This document shows, piece after piece, positions 43,580 to 52,550 of a stretch of 64,000 nucleotides of DNA; position 1 is the first letter of the stretch; the number at the start of each line of letters is the position of its first letter. This stretch comes from JAGQPD01 sp020426865. GTDB lineage: Bacteria; Planctomycetota; Planctomycetia; Pirellulales; Pirellulaceae. The position numbers were made by a program, and so were the translations under genes. The stretch is taken from contig JAWKTN010000001.1 of assembly GCA_041399065.1 (NCBI GenBank), positions 1,116,001 through 1,180,000 of the forward strand. Direction: 5' to 3'. The notes beneath the pieces are model-generated. The model searched no databases. It was given only the letters and a program-made list of their open reading frames with translations, and was not told where the DNA came from.

Positions 43580-46579
43580 TTATCCTCGAAGAGGTTCAAG
43601 AGAGGGACGAAGCAAACTAACATCGTGGTTACGTAGTGCAATCCATTTTTCTTTGATCCATTCCAGCGCGTCTTGGGCACGTTTGTGCATCGCATGAATG
43701 CGCTGGCAGGGATGTAGCATACGCGCTGCGTTGGCTTGTTCCAGCGCGAGCGTCATCGATTGATCGCCGCCGCTTCGCTGCATGGCTCGTCTGAGCAACT
43801 GCTTGTCGTCGGTGAATATCGTCAGCCCCCGGCTTTTTTTCCCTCGCGTCGCATCGACATAGAACTGCCGCATGTTTATCACCGGGCCAAAATGATCCGA
43901 GTCCATCACCACCAAATGTTTCTGATAGCCTGAGCCCTGACTGGCGTACGACGTCTCCGCCCAACCCAGCTCAAAATGACCGAAGGCCTGGTCAATCACC
44001 CGACCATCGGTCAGTTGAATGTTTCCGTCCTTGGTAAAACGATCGATCTGGACAACGTCACCATTGTTTAGTCGCTTGCCATCAAGGCTATTGCCATTGG
44101 CGGTCAGTTTGATCCTATCGCCAAAGCGTTTGACTTTGCGGGCGTGAATTTGTGCAATCGCACCTCCCGAAGCAAGCGTCAGTTCACCGTCCTTGGCCGC
44201 AGCGACGACGCATTCTTGATCTTTTCTGAGCAGCTGGCCATGGCTGTCTGTCACATCTTTGCGAAGCGTGATGTGATCACCGGCCCTGATACCGCGGTGG
44301 AAGTCACTTTCAGCAAACCGCACCTGCCGCTCGACATAGACTCCGAACTTGGCGGCAGAGTTCTCGTCAAGCGGCAGCAGCCTCATCGACCCATCGTTTT
44401 TCTGCACGCGCACTCCCTCGCCTTCAACGGCATGCACCCTTACACGTTCGCCGACTTTGAAGCCCTTGACCTTCTTCATGAACTGCACGATGTCGCCAAG
44501 TCGGTAGTGGCTCGCCATTTCTCGCTGGGCCTGGCTGAGATGTCGGTTTTCCAACCGCGTAAAAACGCGTTCGCAGTCGCCCAATCTTCCCGCCTCTTTT
44601 AGCTCCGCCCTAAGCTTGCTGCTAACCTGCTTGCCTACGAGACGCACCGGGCTGGAAAGCCCAACCTCAACGCCCTGGCGAATGTAGTCAGCCGCCTGAT
44701 TCGCGGCAGTCGCATGCAGCTCTTCCTTCGGCAATTCCTGAATCAAGCCAAGCTTGTCGAGCATATCAAAGCCCTCGGCGAGCTTTCCTTCACCCAGCAG
44801 CTTGGCGGCTCTGGCATAGTCACCGGTTTGTCGCATGATACGATCAAGCACAACCGGCTTTATCCCGGCGTGCGATTTGAGCAGATTGAACAAACCCGCT
44901 GAGCGCTTCGTGCTTTCATGTTGCGACGGGTCACCTTGGATAATCACGCGGTCAAAGTCGTATTTGCCAGCGGCCGCGAACAATCGGGCCATGTCGTCAG
45001 CCGACGCAATCGCTGCCTCATCGAGCCAGACGATATTATCCTTCGCCGCACGCATCAACTCGTCATTGTCCAAGAAGCGTTGCAGCGTATCCGCATCTTT
45101 GAATCCTTCCTGTCTAAGCACACCACGGCTGGCTCGTGCGGTTGGAGCCAGCGTGATGACCTGCTTCCCGGTCTCAGCCACTAATTCTTCCACCGCCGTT
45201 TTCATCATCGTGGTCTTGCCAGTTCCGGCTTTCCCCTCGACCAAGACAAATCTGTCGCGGCTGGCAGCAATATGGCGAATGGCCTGTTGTTGGTCGTCGT
45301 TCAATTCAAACACCTTGCCACCATCGCTGACCGGTTCGATATTGAGCGAGCCAAGGATTAGGCGTGGCTTACTTCCACGCCCAGCCTTTGCAGTATCAAT
45401 CACAAACTGTTCTTGCTTCAACACCTCGCGACTGCCAACTTTTTCCTCGCCCGCTACCTTGACATGAATAATGTCCGGCCGCTCAAACTCTTGGGCAATT
45501 TCCTGCGGTGAGACGTGGCCAACACCATAGAGTATGGCCGTTGCCATTGCTCGCCGCTTGTTAATCGTCGAATGGCTTTCGTGCCAGTGCTTCAGCGAAT
45601 TATCAACGGACTGCGTTGCGGTGACGCGTTGTGTGGGTGCCCAGGCACCGCCATCGCTTTCCCCCAATCGTGCCCGCTCAATCGCCCGACACTCTGAGTC
45701 AGTCAACTGACCATGCCAATATTCTCGCAGCTCGCCAAGTGTGAAGTCTTTTTGCTTTTTGCTGCGGCTATAGGCTCCGGCGGTAGCCTTTGCCTTCGCC
45801 GATTTCAGTCCCAACCCGTCAATTAGCTCTTTCACTTCCACTGATCGGCCGGAAAACCGCTGGCGTATATCGTCGGAGATGCCAGCAATCTCGTAGGCAT
45901 CCGCCGTGCGCCGGATCTTGTAGCCCAGTTTGACAAGCTCTGCTGCCATCAGGTTATGGGCCATCGCGTCATAGTAAGGGCGATCGAGCTGGACATTGCC
46001 AAGCTCAACCGCCTTGAATTTCTTTTCCACATTGTCATAGGACACATTGAACAGGAAATAGTGCAGATGCCAATGTGGGCTCGACTTGCCAGTTTCCTTA
46101 AGCGGCCGCGTCGTCGTGTGCAAATGTTCGGAGGCAATGATATTGCCAGTAACGCGATTGTCATTCTGTCCGTTTGCACGCACACGCACCTGCATATCTT
46201 TTTCAATCTCGCCCATTACCGTACGCCCGACCCGAAGCAACGCTTCGCTAATCCGCTCATCATCCATCGCAGCCACACTCACGGATTTCGGCACCGCCAT
46301 GGAAAAGTCCGTGCCGACCCTGCGACCATCTTTTTGCCGCATGGTCAGCTTTTCACCGGTGACGGGATTGACACCTTGGGCAAGTAAGGAAAATGCTTCG
46401 CGGTCGACCTCCTGTCCCTCGAGACCGAACATCACTGCCGTCTTGCCAAACCACTGACCGAGCCGCTCGACCTGGTCTTGCTGCTTGACGTAATAGCCTT
46501 CCAACGCCTGCGAGAGATGAGTATCGTAATACTCAATCGCAGCTTTGGCAGATGTCATGGGTGTGGCAATACGGAGCAT
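43580..46579 (-). CDS. MobF relaxase-helicase (TrwC/TraI type)
   Basis: 999 residues. The relaxase domain begins MLRIATPMTSAKAAIEYYDT with tyrosines at about 17-18 and 28-29 for strand cleavage, and the histidine motif SPHWHLHYFLF (about 168-178) binds the metal. A RecD-like helicase follows, with Walker A LVEGKAGTGKTTMMKT near 440 and a late helicase motif SYASQGSGYQKHL near 885. MobF relaxases nick oriT, stay attached to the strand and unwind it for transfer. The start at ATG 46579 fits the family; eight residues more are possible. A hairpin upstream (46655-46672) may be part of oriT. Confidence 0.93.
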   Translation of the reverse strand: MLRIATPMTSAKAAIEYYDTHLSQALEGYYVKQQDQVERLGQWFGKTAVMFGLEGQEVDREAFSLLAQGVNPVTGEKLTMRQKDGRRVGTDFSMAVPKSVSVAAMDDERISEALLRVGRTVMGEIEKDMQVRVRANGQNDNRVTGNIIASEHLHTTTRPLKETGKSSPHWHLHYFLFNVSYDNVEKKFKAVELGNVQLDRPYYDAMAHNLMAAELVKLGYKIRRTADAYEIAGISDDIRQRFSGRSVEVKELIDGLGLKSAKAKATAGAYSRSKKQKDFTLGELREYWHGQLTDSECRAIERARLGESDGGAWAPTQRVTATQSVDNSLKHWHESHSTINKRRAMATAILYGVGHVSPQEIAQEFERPDIIHVKVAGEEKVGSREVLKQEQFVIDTAKAGRGSKPRLILGSLNIEPVSDGGKVFELNDDQQQAIRHIAASRDRFVLVEGKAGTGKTTMMKTAVEELVAETGKQVITLAPTARASRGVLRQEGFKDADTLQRFLDNDELMRAAKDNIVWLDEAAIASADDMARLFAAAGKYDFDRVIIQGDPSQHESTKRSAGLFNLLKSHAGIKPVVLDRIMRQTGDYARAAKLLGEGKLAEGFDMLDKLGLIQELPKEELHATAANQAADYIRQGVEVGLSSPVRLVGKQVSSKLRAELKEAGRLGDCERVFTRLENRHLSQAQREMASHYRLGDIVQFMKKVKGFKVGERVRVHAVEGEGVRVQKNDGSMRLLPLDENSAAKFGVYVERQVRFAESDFHRGIRAGDHITLRKDVTDSHGQLLRKDQECVVAAAKDGELTLASGGAIAQIHARKVKRFGDRIKLTANGNSLDGKRLNNGDVVQIDRFTKDGNIQLTDGRVIDQAFGHFELGWAETSYASQGSGYQKHLVVMDSDHFGPVINMRQFYVDATRGKKSRGLTIFTDDKQLLRRAMQRSGGDQSMTLALEQANAARMLHPCQRIHAMHKRAQDALEWIKEKWIALRNHDVSLLRPSLEPLRG

Positions 46580-46654
46580 GGTGATAAAATGATACGACCA
46601 CACCCAAGAAAGTAAAGCCAGAAAAAAGTCTCACTACGTTCGACAGACGTGTCT

Positions 46655-46672
46655 CCTAACAGGTTTGTTAGG
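46655..46672. other. Possible oriT hairpin
   Basis: CCTAACA and TGTTAGG form a perfect 7-bp stem with a GGTT loop, 76 bases upstream of the relaxase gene and followed by GGTAGAAGG. Relaxases of this class recognise such an inverted repeat beside their nick site. The nick position is not visible; the role is an inference from location. Confidence 0.55.
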
Positions 46673-46759
46673 GGTAGAAGGTTTCGCGGGAAAAATACCA
46701 AGTGGCGTTTCATCGGGAAACTAAGTGTCTGGCAGCGACGAAACTACGTCGATAGCTCC

Positions 46760-49700
46760 TTAAGGGGGCACTTGTACAAGCTGCCCTAACTGCTTGACCA
46801 TTTGCTCACGGCTTGCTAATTCCGATGCATCCAACAAACGTCGAATCCACCCTTGACGGCGGCTGAGCGCTTCTGGTGAATGGGATTCAAGTAACTGTCG
46901 TAACGTGGCGAAGTCCATTGTCACGGGCAAGTCTTCCGTTTGTCCCTCGACCAATGCAATCATGCTCTTCACGGCTTGCGTCGCTTCCGGCGTCTGGTCA
47001 GACATCGTGTTCCCGACAGCGAGCAATACGAATACGCGAAGGTCTGTTGGGCTTGCTGACCTGGCGACAACTTCTTGTTGCTCTTTGGCACATAATTTCC
47101 CAATGGCATTGTTGAATTCCGGCCATGAGCCGGAGAGTATCGCAAGTTCACATTGTGATCGCCAATGGCCAACTCTTGCCATCGAACCGTAAAGCGTGTC
47201 GTCCAGTGCCTGGGAAGCGAACTGCAAGCACTCAACAGAAGATGTCAGGGTATTCTCAGGCTGATTTTGTGAACGTATGCCCAGGTTCCTCAACGTCTCG
47301 CCGAGATTGAGGCGTGCTATTGCTGCAGACGTCGAATCCAACATCGTGATTGCGTTTTCGTAGGCTTTCTTTGCATTTCGGAGATGTTCGTTGCCGGGCT
47401 CACCGGCCGTGATGTTGCCCAATGTGCTGCTTGCATTTGCTAGATTGACATTTGTCTCGGCCCAGCGCACGGGCGTTGATTCTTTGGACCACACCGTCAA
47501 TGCGTCGTTGTACAAATCAAAAACGTTGTGAAGAATGGCTCTGGCATTTGACGCCGGTTCGCCGTTCGCCTTAATGCATAGTGCATTTCCATAATTCACT
47601 TTGTTTTGAGCCCAAAGAAACGGCGAATATTCGCGTGATAGGGAGGCGTCAAGTTCTTTGAAACCATCGAGGGCATCCGCGAGCGCTGCTTGGTTACCAT
47701 CGCGCTGAAAGTGTACGAGAAGTGCACTCGCAAGATGTTCGCGAACAAGTTGGTTTTGTTGTTCGAGATGTTCTGTCGTGAACTCCGCAAGAGCATTTCG
47801 GAAAGCCATTTCGGCCAGCTCGAGCTCGGCCGGCGATCCGTTTCGTGCCCTAGCCAAATACGCTTTGCCGCAGGAAAATTCGATCATCGCCCATTCTTCC
47901 GGGGATTGCTCGCGCGAGAATACTTGTGATGCTTTCGATAAACAATAATTCAGTGCCATCTCGACGTGCTCAATTGCTGTCTCGCCTGTGCTGCGCAAAG
48001 CCAGCTCGGCTTGTACGTCACCGTGTCGAAGCTGAATTGCTGCTCGCTCGACCTTGTACAAATCGGCTGAATACAACGCGAGGGCGTTGCTGCATGCGTT
48101 ACTTGCCAATTCTAATCGAGCTCGGCCCGAAGTTTTATTTTCTTGTTCGGCTTGCTTCATCCAAAGATACGTCCGATCGTACTCAACGCTTCCTTGTTCC
48201 TCCGGCACAAATTGATAGAGCTCGTATGCAACCTTCAACGCCTCATTGGCTTTGTCAAAGAAATAGGTAGCTTTGCCACCAGTGTGCTGGACGGCCATTA
48301 CCGTATAAATGCGTCCTAGCGTGTGCCGGATCATGGCCGTCTCAGGTGGGGACATGCGCTCAGCGTTCACCAACGGGGTCAAGAGTCTGACAGCATTATC
48401 AAGATGGGCAGACGCCGTCGCCGCGTCACCACGAACGGCGAGACTCCATTCGGTACAGGCGATCTTGTTTGACAACCGAGTCCGTAGATACTTATCCGAG
48501 CGGTCCCCCTTCAACAATTTAAGTGTTCGTCGGTACGCCGCAAGGGCTCCCACGAAATCGCGTTGTTGTACCCGAGCATCGCCAGCGAGTTCGCGGCTAA
48601 GCAATGCTCTTTCTTCGTTCGCATCAGCATTCTGGTCAAAAAGTGCGGCTGCCCGCTTCGAATCTCCGGCGATATGTGCAGCAAGGCCTTGTTGAAAAAT
48701 ATCGCCACCACTGTCCTCAACTTCGCCAACCCATCCGTCGATTTCCAGGTTCGCAATGTCATCCGAGTAACCACTTAGCTTGAATACCCGCTCCAATGCT
48801 GCACGAGGTGACGCTATCCGAGTGCCCAGTGGCATGATATTCGAACCGACCAATCCCTGAGCTAGAAACGCTTCAAGCTCTTCATGCGACAAAAAGAGTT
48901 TCGATCCTTTCGGCAAGACGCGAAACTCGATAATCTCGCTAGGGTTGCTCGGCAGGCGAAACTCTCCCTGCAATGGGTGCTGTATCAGCCATTCTTCGCT
49001 ATGCAAACATAGCTTCACCATGTCGCCCGCCCGGTAATTAGCTGAAGCCGGGATGTGGATTTGAAAATAGCCGTCCTCGTCAGAAATTGATTTGTCGCCG
49101 CCAAAAAGACGCACCTCGATTTCAGCCACCGGGTGTTGATCGTGTTCGTTTGCGCCGGCCCTGATGAGCCGCCCGCGCAGCATCGTTTCCGTATTGGCTG
49201 AATTTGTCGATCCGTCCCAACCGTGAAGAAATGCGCTGTACAACATGGGGACGGCTACCAAGGCCACTGAAATTGCGACTGTCGAAGCGACGCCAAGCCT
49301 GGAAAGTGCCTTTTTCGCTGTGCTGATAATCGTCTGTTTTGGCTCTAGTTCCCCGTGGTCATCGGCATTGGGGTGAGTGTTGCGAGAGGCCACGTCAAAT
49401 ATTTCAGCGGCATCATCATCCGACGTATCTAGCAACGATGCAGATACTTTCGGTTCCTCCGTGCCTCGTTCGTCTACACAATTGTTCTGCGGGTCGCTAT
49501 CGTCCGGCTCGTTGACTCGAACATCTTCATTTCTCTCGTTGAACTCTTCCGACTCTCTACCGGTCTCATCTTCGGGGGCCACAATCACAGATTCACTGCT
49601 GCAATCTGGACTGAAATCTTCTTGTTCGTCGGCCGCAGGCTGCTCGACTACATCTGAAGTCGACATTCCAGTTCGATTGGCGCTCGACAATAGACGATCA

Positions 49701-49894
49701 ACTGGCACCTCCAATGCCGCGGCAATCCGATTCACGGTATCCATTGAAGGCGATCCATCGCCGGGGCCTTCCGCTCTCTCAAGAGTTCTTATGGAGATGT
49801 CAGCAGCGTCCGCGAGGTCGGCCTGGCTCCATCCGCGACTTTCCCTTAGCGCCTTCACAACTTCTCGATCAAATCTTTCTACTGGTGGAGGCAT
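46760..49894 (-). CDS. XRE-HTH, single-membrane-span, TPR-like protein
   Basis: 1,044 residues from ATG 49894. Residues 12-70 are a Cro/XRE helix-turn-helix (VVKALRESRGWSQADLADAA, TLERAEG, INRIAAAL-type end). An acidic linker (85-170) follows, then one membrane helix at 201-222 (VASTVAISVALVAVPMLY). Outside lies a beta sandwich (RGRLIRAGANEHDQHPVAEI ... VRLFGGDKSISDEDGYFQIH) and a long array of TPR-like helices to the end. A DNA-binding domain tethered in the membrane suggests a sensor that reports outside events to transcription. It is divergent from the ECF sigma gene with about 125 bases between starts. Confidence 0.7.
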   Translation of the reverse strand: MPPPVERFDREVVKALRESRGWSQADLADAADISIRTLERAEGPGDGSPSMDTVNRIAAALEVPVDRLLSSANRTGMSTSDVVEQPAADEQEDFSPDCSSESVIVAPEDETGRESEEFNERNEDVRVNEPDDSDPQNNCVDERGTEEPKVSASLLDTSDDDAAEIFDVASRNTHPNADDHGELEPKQTIISTAKKALSRLGVASTVAISVALVAVPMLYSAFLHGWDGSTNSANTETMLRGRLIRAGANEHDQHPVAEIEVRLFGGDKSISDEDGYFQIHIPASANYRAGDMVKLCLHSEEWLIQHPLQGEFRLPSNPSEIIEFRVLPKGSKLFLSHEELEAFLAQGLVGSNIMPLGTRIASPRAALERVFKLSGYSDDIANLEIDGWVGEVEDSGGDIFQQGLAAHIAGDSKRAAALFDQNADANEERALLSRELAGDARVQQRDFVGALAAYRRTLKLLKGDRSDKYLRTRLSNKIACTEWSLAVRGDAATASAHLDNAVRLLTPLVNAERMSPPETAMIRHTLGRIYTVMAVQHTGGKATYFFDKANEALKVAYELYQFVPEEQGSVEYDRTYLWMKQAEQENKTSGRARLELASNACSNALALYSADLYKVERAAIQLRHGDVQAELALRSTGETAIEHVEMALNYCLSKASQVFSREQSPEEWAMIEFSCGKAYLARARNGSPAELELAEMAFRNALAEFTTEHLEQQNQLVREHLASALLVHFQRDGNQAALADALDGFKELDASLSREYSPFLWAQNKVNYGNALCIKANGEPASNARAILHNVFDLYNDALTVWSKESTPVRWAETNVNLANASSTLGNITAGEPGNEHLRNAKKAYENAITMLDSTSAAIARLNLGETLRNLGIRSQNQPENTLTSSVECLQFASQALDDTLYGSMARVGHWRSQCELAILSGSWPEFNNAIGKLCAKEQQEVVARSASPTDLRVFVLLAVGNTMSDQTPEATQAVKSMIALVEGQTEDLPVTMDFATLRQLLESHSPEALSRRQGWIRRLLDASELASREQMVKQLGQLVQVPP

Positions 49895-50020
49895 GATTGT
49901 GCGACTATTCGACGGTTGTGAGGCGGTTCGGCGGCCATTCGGCGGCAAGATTGCGGACGTTAGTCGGTGACGCACTCCTGATTCTATGACACGATTGGTT
50001 CCGTTAACAAGGAGCCAAAC

Positions 50021-50518
50021 ATGCCGAAGAAAGTACCGCAGTCAGCCCCTACCGATGCGGAAGTGCAGTTGCTGCTTCCCAAACTCAAGAAATTCGCACA
50101 CAAAAGATTCTCGCGACTTGACCCTGATGACGTCGTGCATTCAGGAATTGTGAAATTTCTGCGCAGCCCGCATCCCTATGACGACCCGCAACAGCTATTC
50201 AGACTATTGTGCCGTGCTACGGTGTGGAGCGGTTTGGAAGCCGTCAAAAAGGACAAACGGCAACACGACAGTCACCAGGAATACGATACGGAACTATTGG
50301 TTGATGAATCGTCAGATTGGGACGTGTATCACTGGGAACTTGAGAGTGATCTTGACGATGTCCTGGCAACATTGTCGCCAATTGAGCGAGACGTGGCTGA
50401 GCGTCGTCGTGATGGCATTACCTTCATTGAAATTGCTGAAATGTTGAACCGCAGCGAACGAGGCATCAGATTAATTCACGATCGAGTAAAATCGAAATTG
50501 GCCGAACTCCTAGCGTAG
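50021..50518 (+). CDS. ECF-type sigma factor
   Basis: 165 residues. Sigma region 2 is near the start (KKFAHKRFSRLDPDDVVHSG, IVKFLRS), and region 4 forms the C-terminus (LSPIERDVAERRRDGITFIE, IAEMLNRSERGIRLIHDRVK). ACAAGGAGCC precedes ATG 50021. No typical anti-sigma factor is adjacent, but the divergent XRE-membrane protein is a candidate regulator. The 3' end overlaps the convergent gene by nine bases. Confidence 0.82.
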   Translation: MPKKVPQSAPTDAEVQLLLPKLKKFAHKRFSRLDPDDVVHSGIVKFLRSPHPYDDPQQLFRLLCRATVWSGLEAVKKDKRQHDSHQEYDTELLVDESSDWDVYHWELESDLDDVLATLSPIERDVAERRRDGITFIEIAEMLNRSERGIRLIHDRVKSKLAELLA

Positions 50519-51013
50519 TGGTCGTTTGGGTTCATCTGTGCCCCCATCACGCCGTTGTCGAGCCTCTCTAATTTCTTGTCGGAGTCGTTCATCAAATATT
50601 GGGCGGTTTTCCACTATCGTGTTTACCACGGTTCTTGTCCAAGAATCGTTTGCAAACGGATTCACTGGCAACAGTTCGCCATCGATTCGCTCAAAGCCGT
50701 TCCGTAACAGATGTTTCATCCGCTCGGGCAAATCACCGTCTGGAGTCAATATCCCACTCGTCTCCGCGTACGCTTCCTGTACGCGAAAATCCTCGGAGAG
50801 CTCCCGCTTGCCTTGAACATAGTCGAACATCATCTCCAGCATTGGCCGATTATGCTTGAATTGTGCAATCAAAAAGCGGTGCGTAGCAGCGGCGTCACGG
50901 CCATCCATCTGCGTGCCATCTCGTAGTCGCAGCGCCCATTCATCCTTGGCCAATCCATCCCCACCATTTTGCTCCAATTGAGCGTGTCCGATCACGCTTG
51001 TCTTTTGTTTCAT
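50510..51013 (-). CDS. Unrecognised 167-residue protein
   Basis: Has CAGGAGTTCG upstream of ATG 51013. It is polar and largely helical (THRFLIAQFKHNRPMLEMMF, TRTVVNTIVENRPIFDERLR, QEIREARQRRDGG). Resembles the small helical proteins carried by phages and plasmids near terminase or transfer genes, but no family can be assigned. It converges on the sigma gene. Confidence 0.55.
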   Translation of the reverse strand: MKQKTSVIGHAQLEQNGGDGLAKDEWALRLRDGTQMDGRDAAATHRFLIAQFKHNRPMLEMMFDYVQGKRELSEDFRVQEAYAETSGILTPDGDLPERMKHLLRNGFERIDGELLPVNPFANDSWTRTVVNTIVENRPIFDERLRQEIREARQRRDGGTDEPKRPLR

Positions 51014-51190
51014 TACGAACTCCTGTCAATCAAGTCAACGAGTTTCTGCCTAGAATCTGTTGCCGGCAATTTCCGTTTATCACCGCCTGAATCGTCTAAC
51101 TAAGTAGGCACCAATCTTTGCGGTGCACACCATGACTCGACGTAGTCAGTGCCACTCCCACATGTCCCCCAACAAAGAAAGGATAGGAAT

Positions 51191-51253
51191 ATGTCACTAA
51201 CGATCGTACTACAACTCGTTGCGTTGCTTCTTGACATTTTCACCGGCGATTAA
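51191..51253 (+). CDS. Possible 20-residue hydrophobic peptide
   Basis: AAAGGATAGGAAT precedes ATG 51191. The peptide is mostly hydrophobic (SLTIVLQLVALLLDIFTGD) and could form one membrane helix, like the small toxins of type I systems or small membrane regulators. A strong hairpin follows (51275-51305). Expression is not shown; it may be a chance frame. Confidence 0.4.
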   Translation: MSLTIVLQLVALLLDIFTGD

Positions 51254-51274
51254 AGGTTCGCACCCACCTGCTGG

Positions 51275-51305
51275 GCTTGGCGGCAGTGCGTAGCTGCCGC
51301 CAAGC
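51275..51305 (+). promoter_or_regulatory. Perfect 12-bp stem hairpin
   Basis: GCTTGGCGGCAG and CTGCCGCCAAGC pair with a 7-base loop. It lies between the 20-residue frame and the membrane gene at 51332. No T-run follows, so intrinsic termination is uncertain; it may stabilise the transcript or control translation of the next gene, whose leader contains the palindrome CCTTACGTAAGG. Confidence 0.7.
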
Positions 51306-51331
51306 CTCGGCCTTACGTAAGGAAGAGAATC

Positions 51332-51610
51332 ATGATGCTCTTAGGACTGCTCATTGTTGGTTTTATCGTGGGGTCAGTCATTGCCTCCTTTTTTGAGGAT
51401 AGCGGCCTTTCGGAGGAGGACAAGGCTGAACGGCGGCGAGACATGCTGAAAGAACTCCACGCCCGCCGCATGCTCGAAATCCAAGCCGAGCACGAAAAGA
51501 AGCAAAAAAGCTCCGATATGTGGCACACGGTCGGCGGAACGGCCGCGAAGATCGGGGTTGGTTTGTTGATTTCCGGCATCACTGGCGGCAAGCACCGCCA
51601 TCGACACTAG
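51332..51610 (+). CDS. Small membrane protein of the transfer block
   Basis: 92 residues. One membrane helix at the N-terminus (LLGLLIVGFIVGSVIASFF), a charged helical middle (EEDKAERRRDMLKELHARRM), and a second hydrophobic Gly-rich segment (AAKIGVGLLISGITGG) before a His-rich end (HRHRH). Function unknown. It starts the run of same-strand genes that includes the ParB-like protein and the VirD4-like ATPase. Confidence 0.65.
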   Translation: MMLLGLLIVGFIVGSVIASFFEDSGLSEEDKAERRRDMLKELHARRMLEIQAEHEKKQKSSDMWHTVGGTAAKIGVGLLISGITGGKHRHRH

Positions 51611-51622
51611 TTAGTCACGTAA

Positions 51623-51649
51623 CTGAGTGGTGCACCGTGCACCACTCAG
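51623..51649. promoter_or_regulatory. 27-bp perfect palindrome upstream of parB-like gene
   Basis: CTGAGTGGTGCAC and GTGCACCACTCAG are 13-bp arms around one base. Its core GGTGCACCGTGCACC recurs at 51711-51725 inside the downstream gene (codons for G-A-P-C-T). A symmetric operator for the ParB-like or another regulator is likely. Confidence 0.75.
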
Positions 51650-51683
51650 CTCCTTTCCCCTTACCACTAATTCTGAGGTAACC

Positions 51684-52550
51684 ATGAAACTACGACAGCC
51701 AGAAGCAGGCGGTGCACCGTGCACCAATTCCCGTACCCAATCGAGCCAAACCAAGCGTATATCGATTGATCAAATTGAGAACCGGAAAGACCTCAACCGG
51801 CCACTCGACGACAAGCATGTCGAACGACTGATGGACAGCATCAAGCGACATGGCCTTCGGCACGCCATTACCGTCGTTGCTGCCGGTGAAAAATACGAAG
51901 TCATTGCCGGTAGCCATCGCTTTGAAGCGGTGAAGCGGCTCGGACAAGAGTATATCGACGCGACGCAATTAGATCCCTCGACCACCAGTGCCGAACTAAC
52001 GGAAATCAGTATTGCTGAGAACTGCGTTCGCAAAGACGAAACACTCAGCGCCCAGCTGGCTCGCATCGACCGCATCATGCGGGCCAGAGGCTGTTCATTT
52101 GAAGAGGCGGCACGTCGCTCCAGCATCGGAAAGGCAACAACCAGCAAGCTCAAGAAGGCGAAGCTGGGACTGTGCGAAGACGCGATTGCATTGGTCGACG
52201 CCAATCCGCATAAGCTGGGTATTTCGATTGCCTACGACGTTGCTCGCTACGCCAGAAGCGAAGCGGCACAAATTGAGGCGTTGGAATCCATCTTAGACAG
52301 CACACTCACGCGTGACGCCCTGGTGCGTACGCTCAAAAGCGGAAGCCCGCCAACGACGAAGAAAATCAAGCTTCATCTGACGTTAGAAGGGATCGCCGTG
52401 CATCTGGGCATTCCAACTTCGACGGGGCTGGACAAGCTGATTGCCATTTGCGGGCAACTCAAAGCGTTGTTTCTGGCCGAACAGAAGCACAACCGCTTAA
52501 TTCACGAACTCCCGCAACATATCGGAGGCAAGCATGTTGTTTCGACGTAA
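51684..52550 (+). CDS. Second ParB/Srx-type DNA-binding protein
   Basis: 288 residues from ATG 51684 (GAGG upstream). ParB boxes LMDSIKRHGLRHAITVVAAG and VIAGSHRFEAVKRLG; ISIAENCVRKDETLSAQLAR; helix-turn-helix FEEAARRSSIGKATTSKLKK. It resembles regulators of the KorB/ParB type found in plasmid backbones, distinct from the parAB product at 40248. The palindrome copies upstream and within its gene suggest autoregulation. The 3' end overlaps the ATPase gene by 17 bases. Confidence 0.85.
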   Translation: MKLRQPEAGGAPCTNSRTQSSQTKRISIDQIENRKDLNRPLDDKHVERLMDSIKRHGLRHAITVVAAGEKYEVIAGSHRFEAVKRLGQEYIDATQLDPSTTSAELTEISIAENCVRKDETLSAQLARIDRIMRARGCSFEEAARRSSIGKATTSKLKKAKLGLCEDAIALVDANPHKLGISIAYDVARYARSEAAQIEALESILDSTLTRDALVRTLKSGSPPTTKKIKLHLTLEGIAVHLGIPTSTGLDKLIAICGQLKALFLAEQKHNRLIHELPQHIGGKHVVST

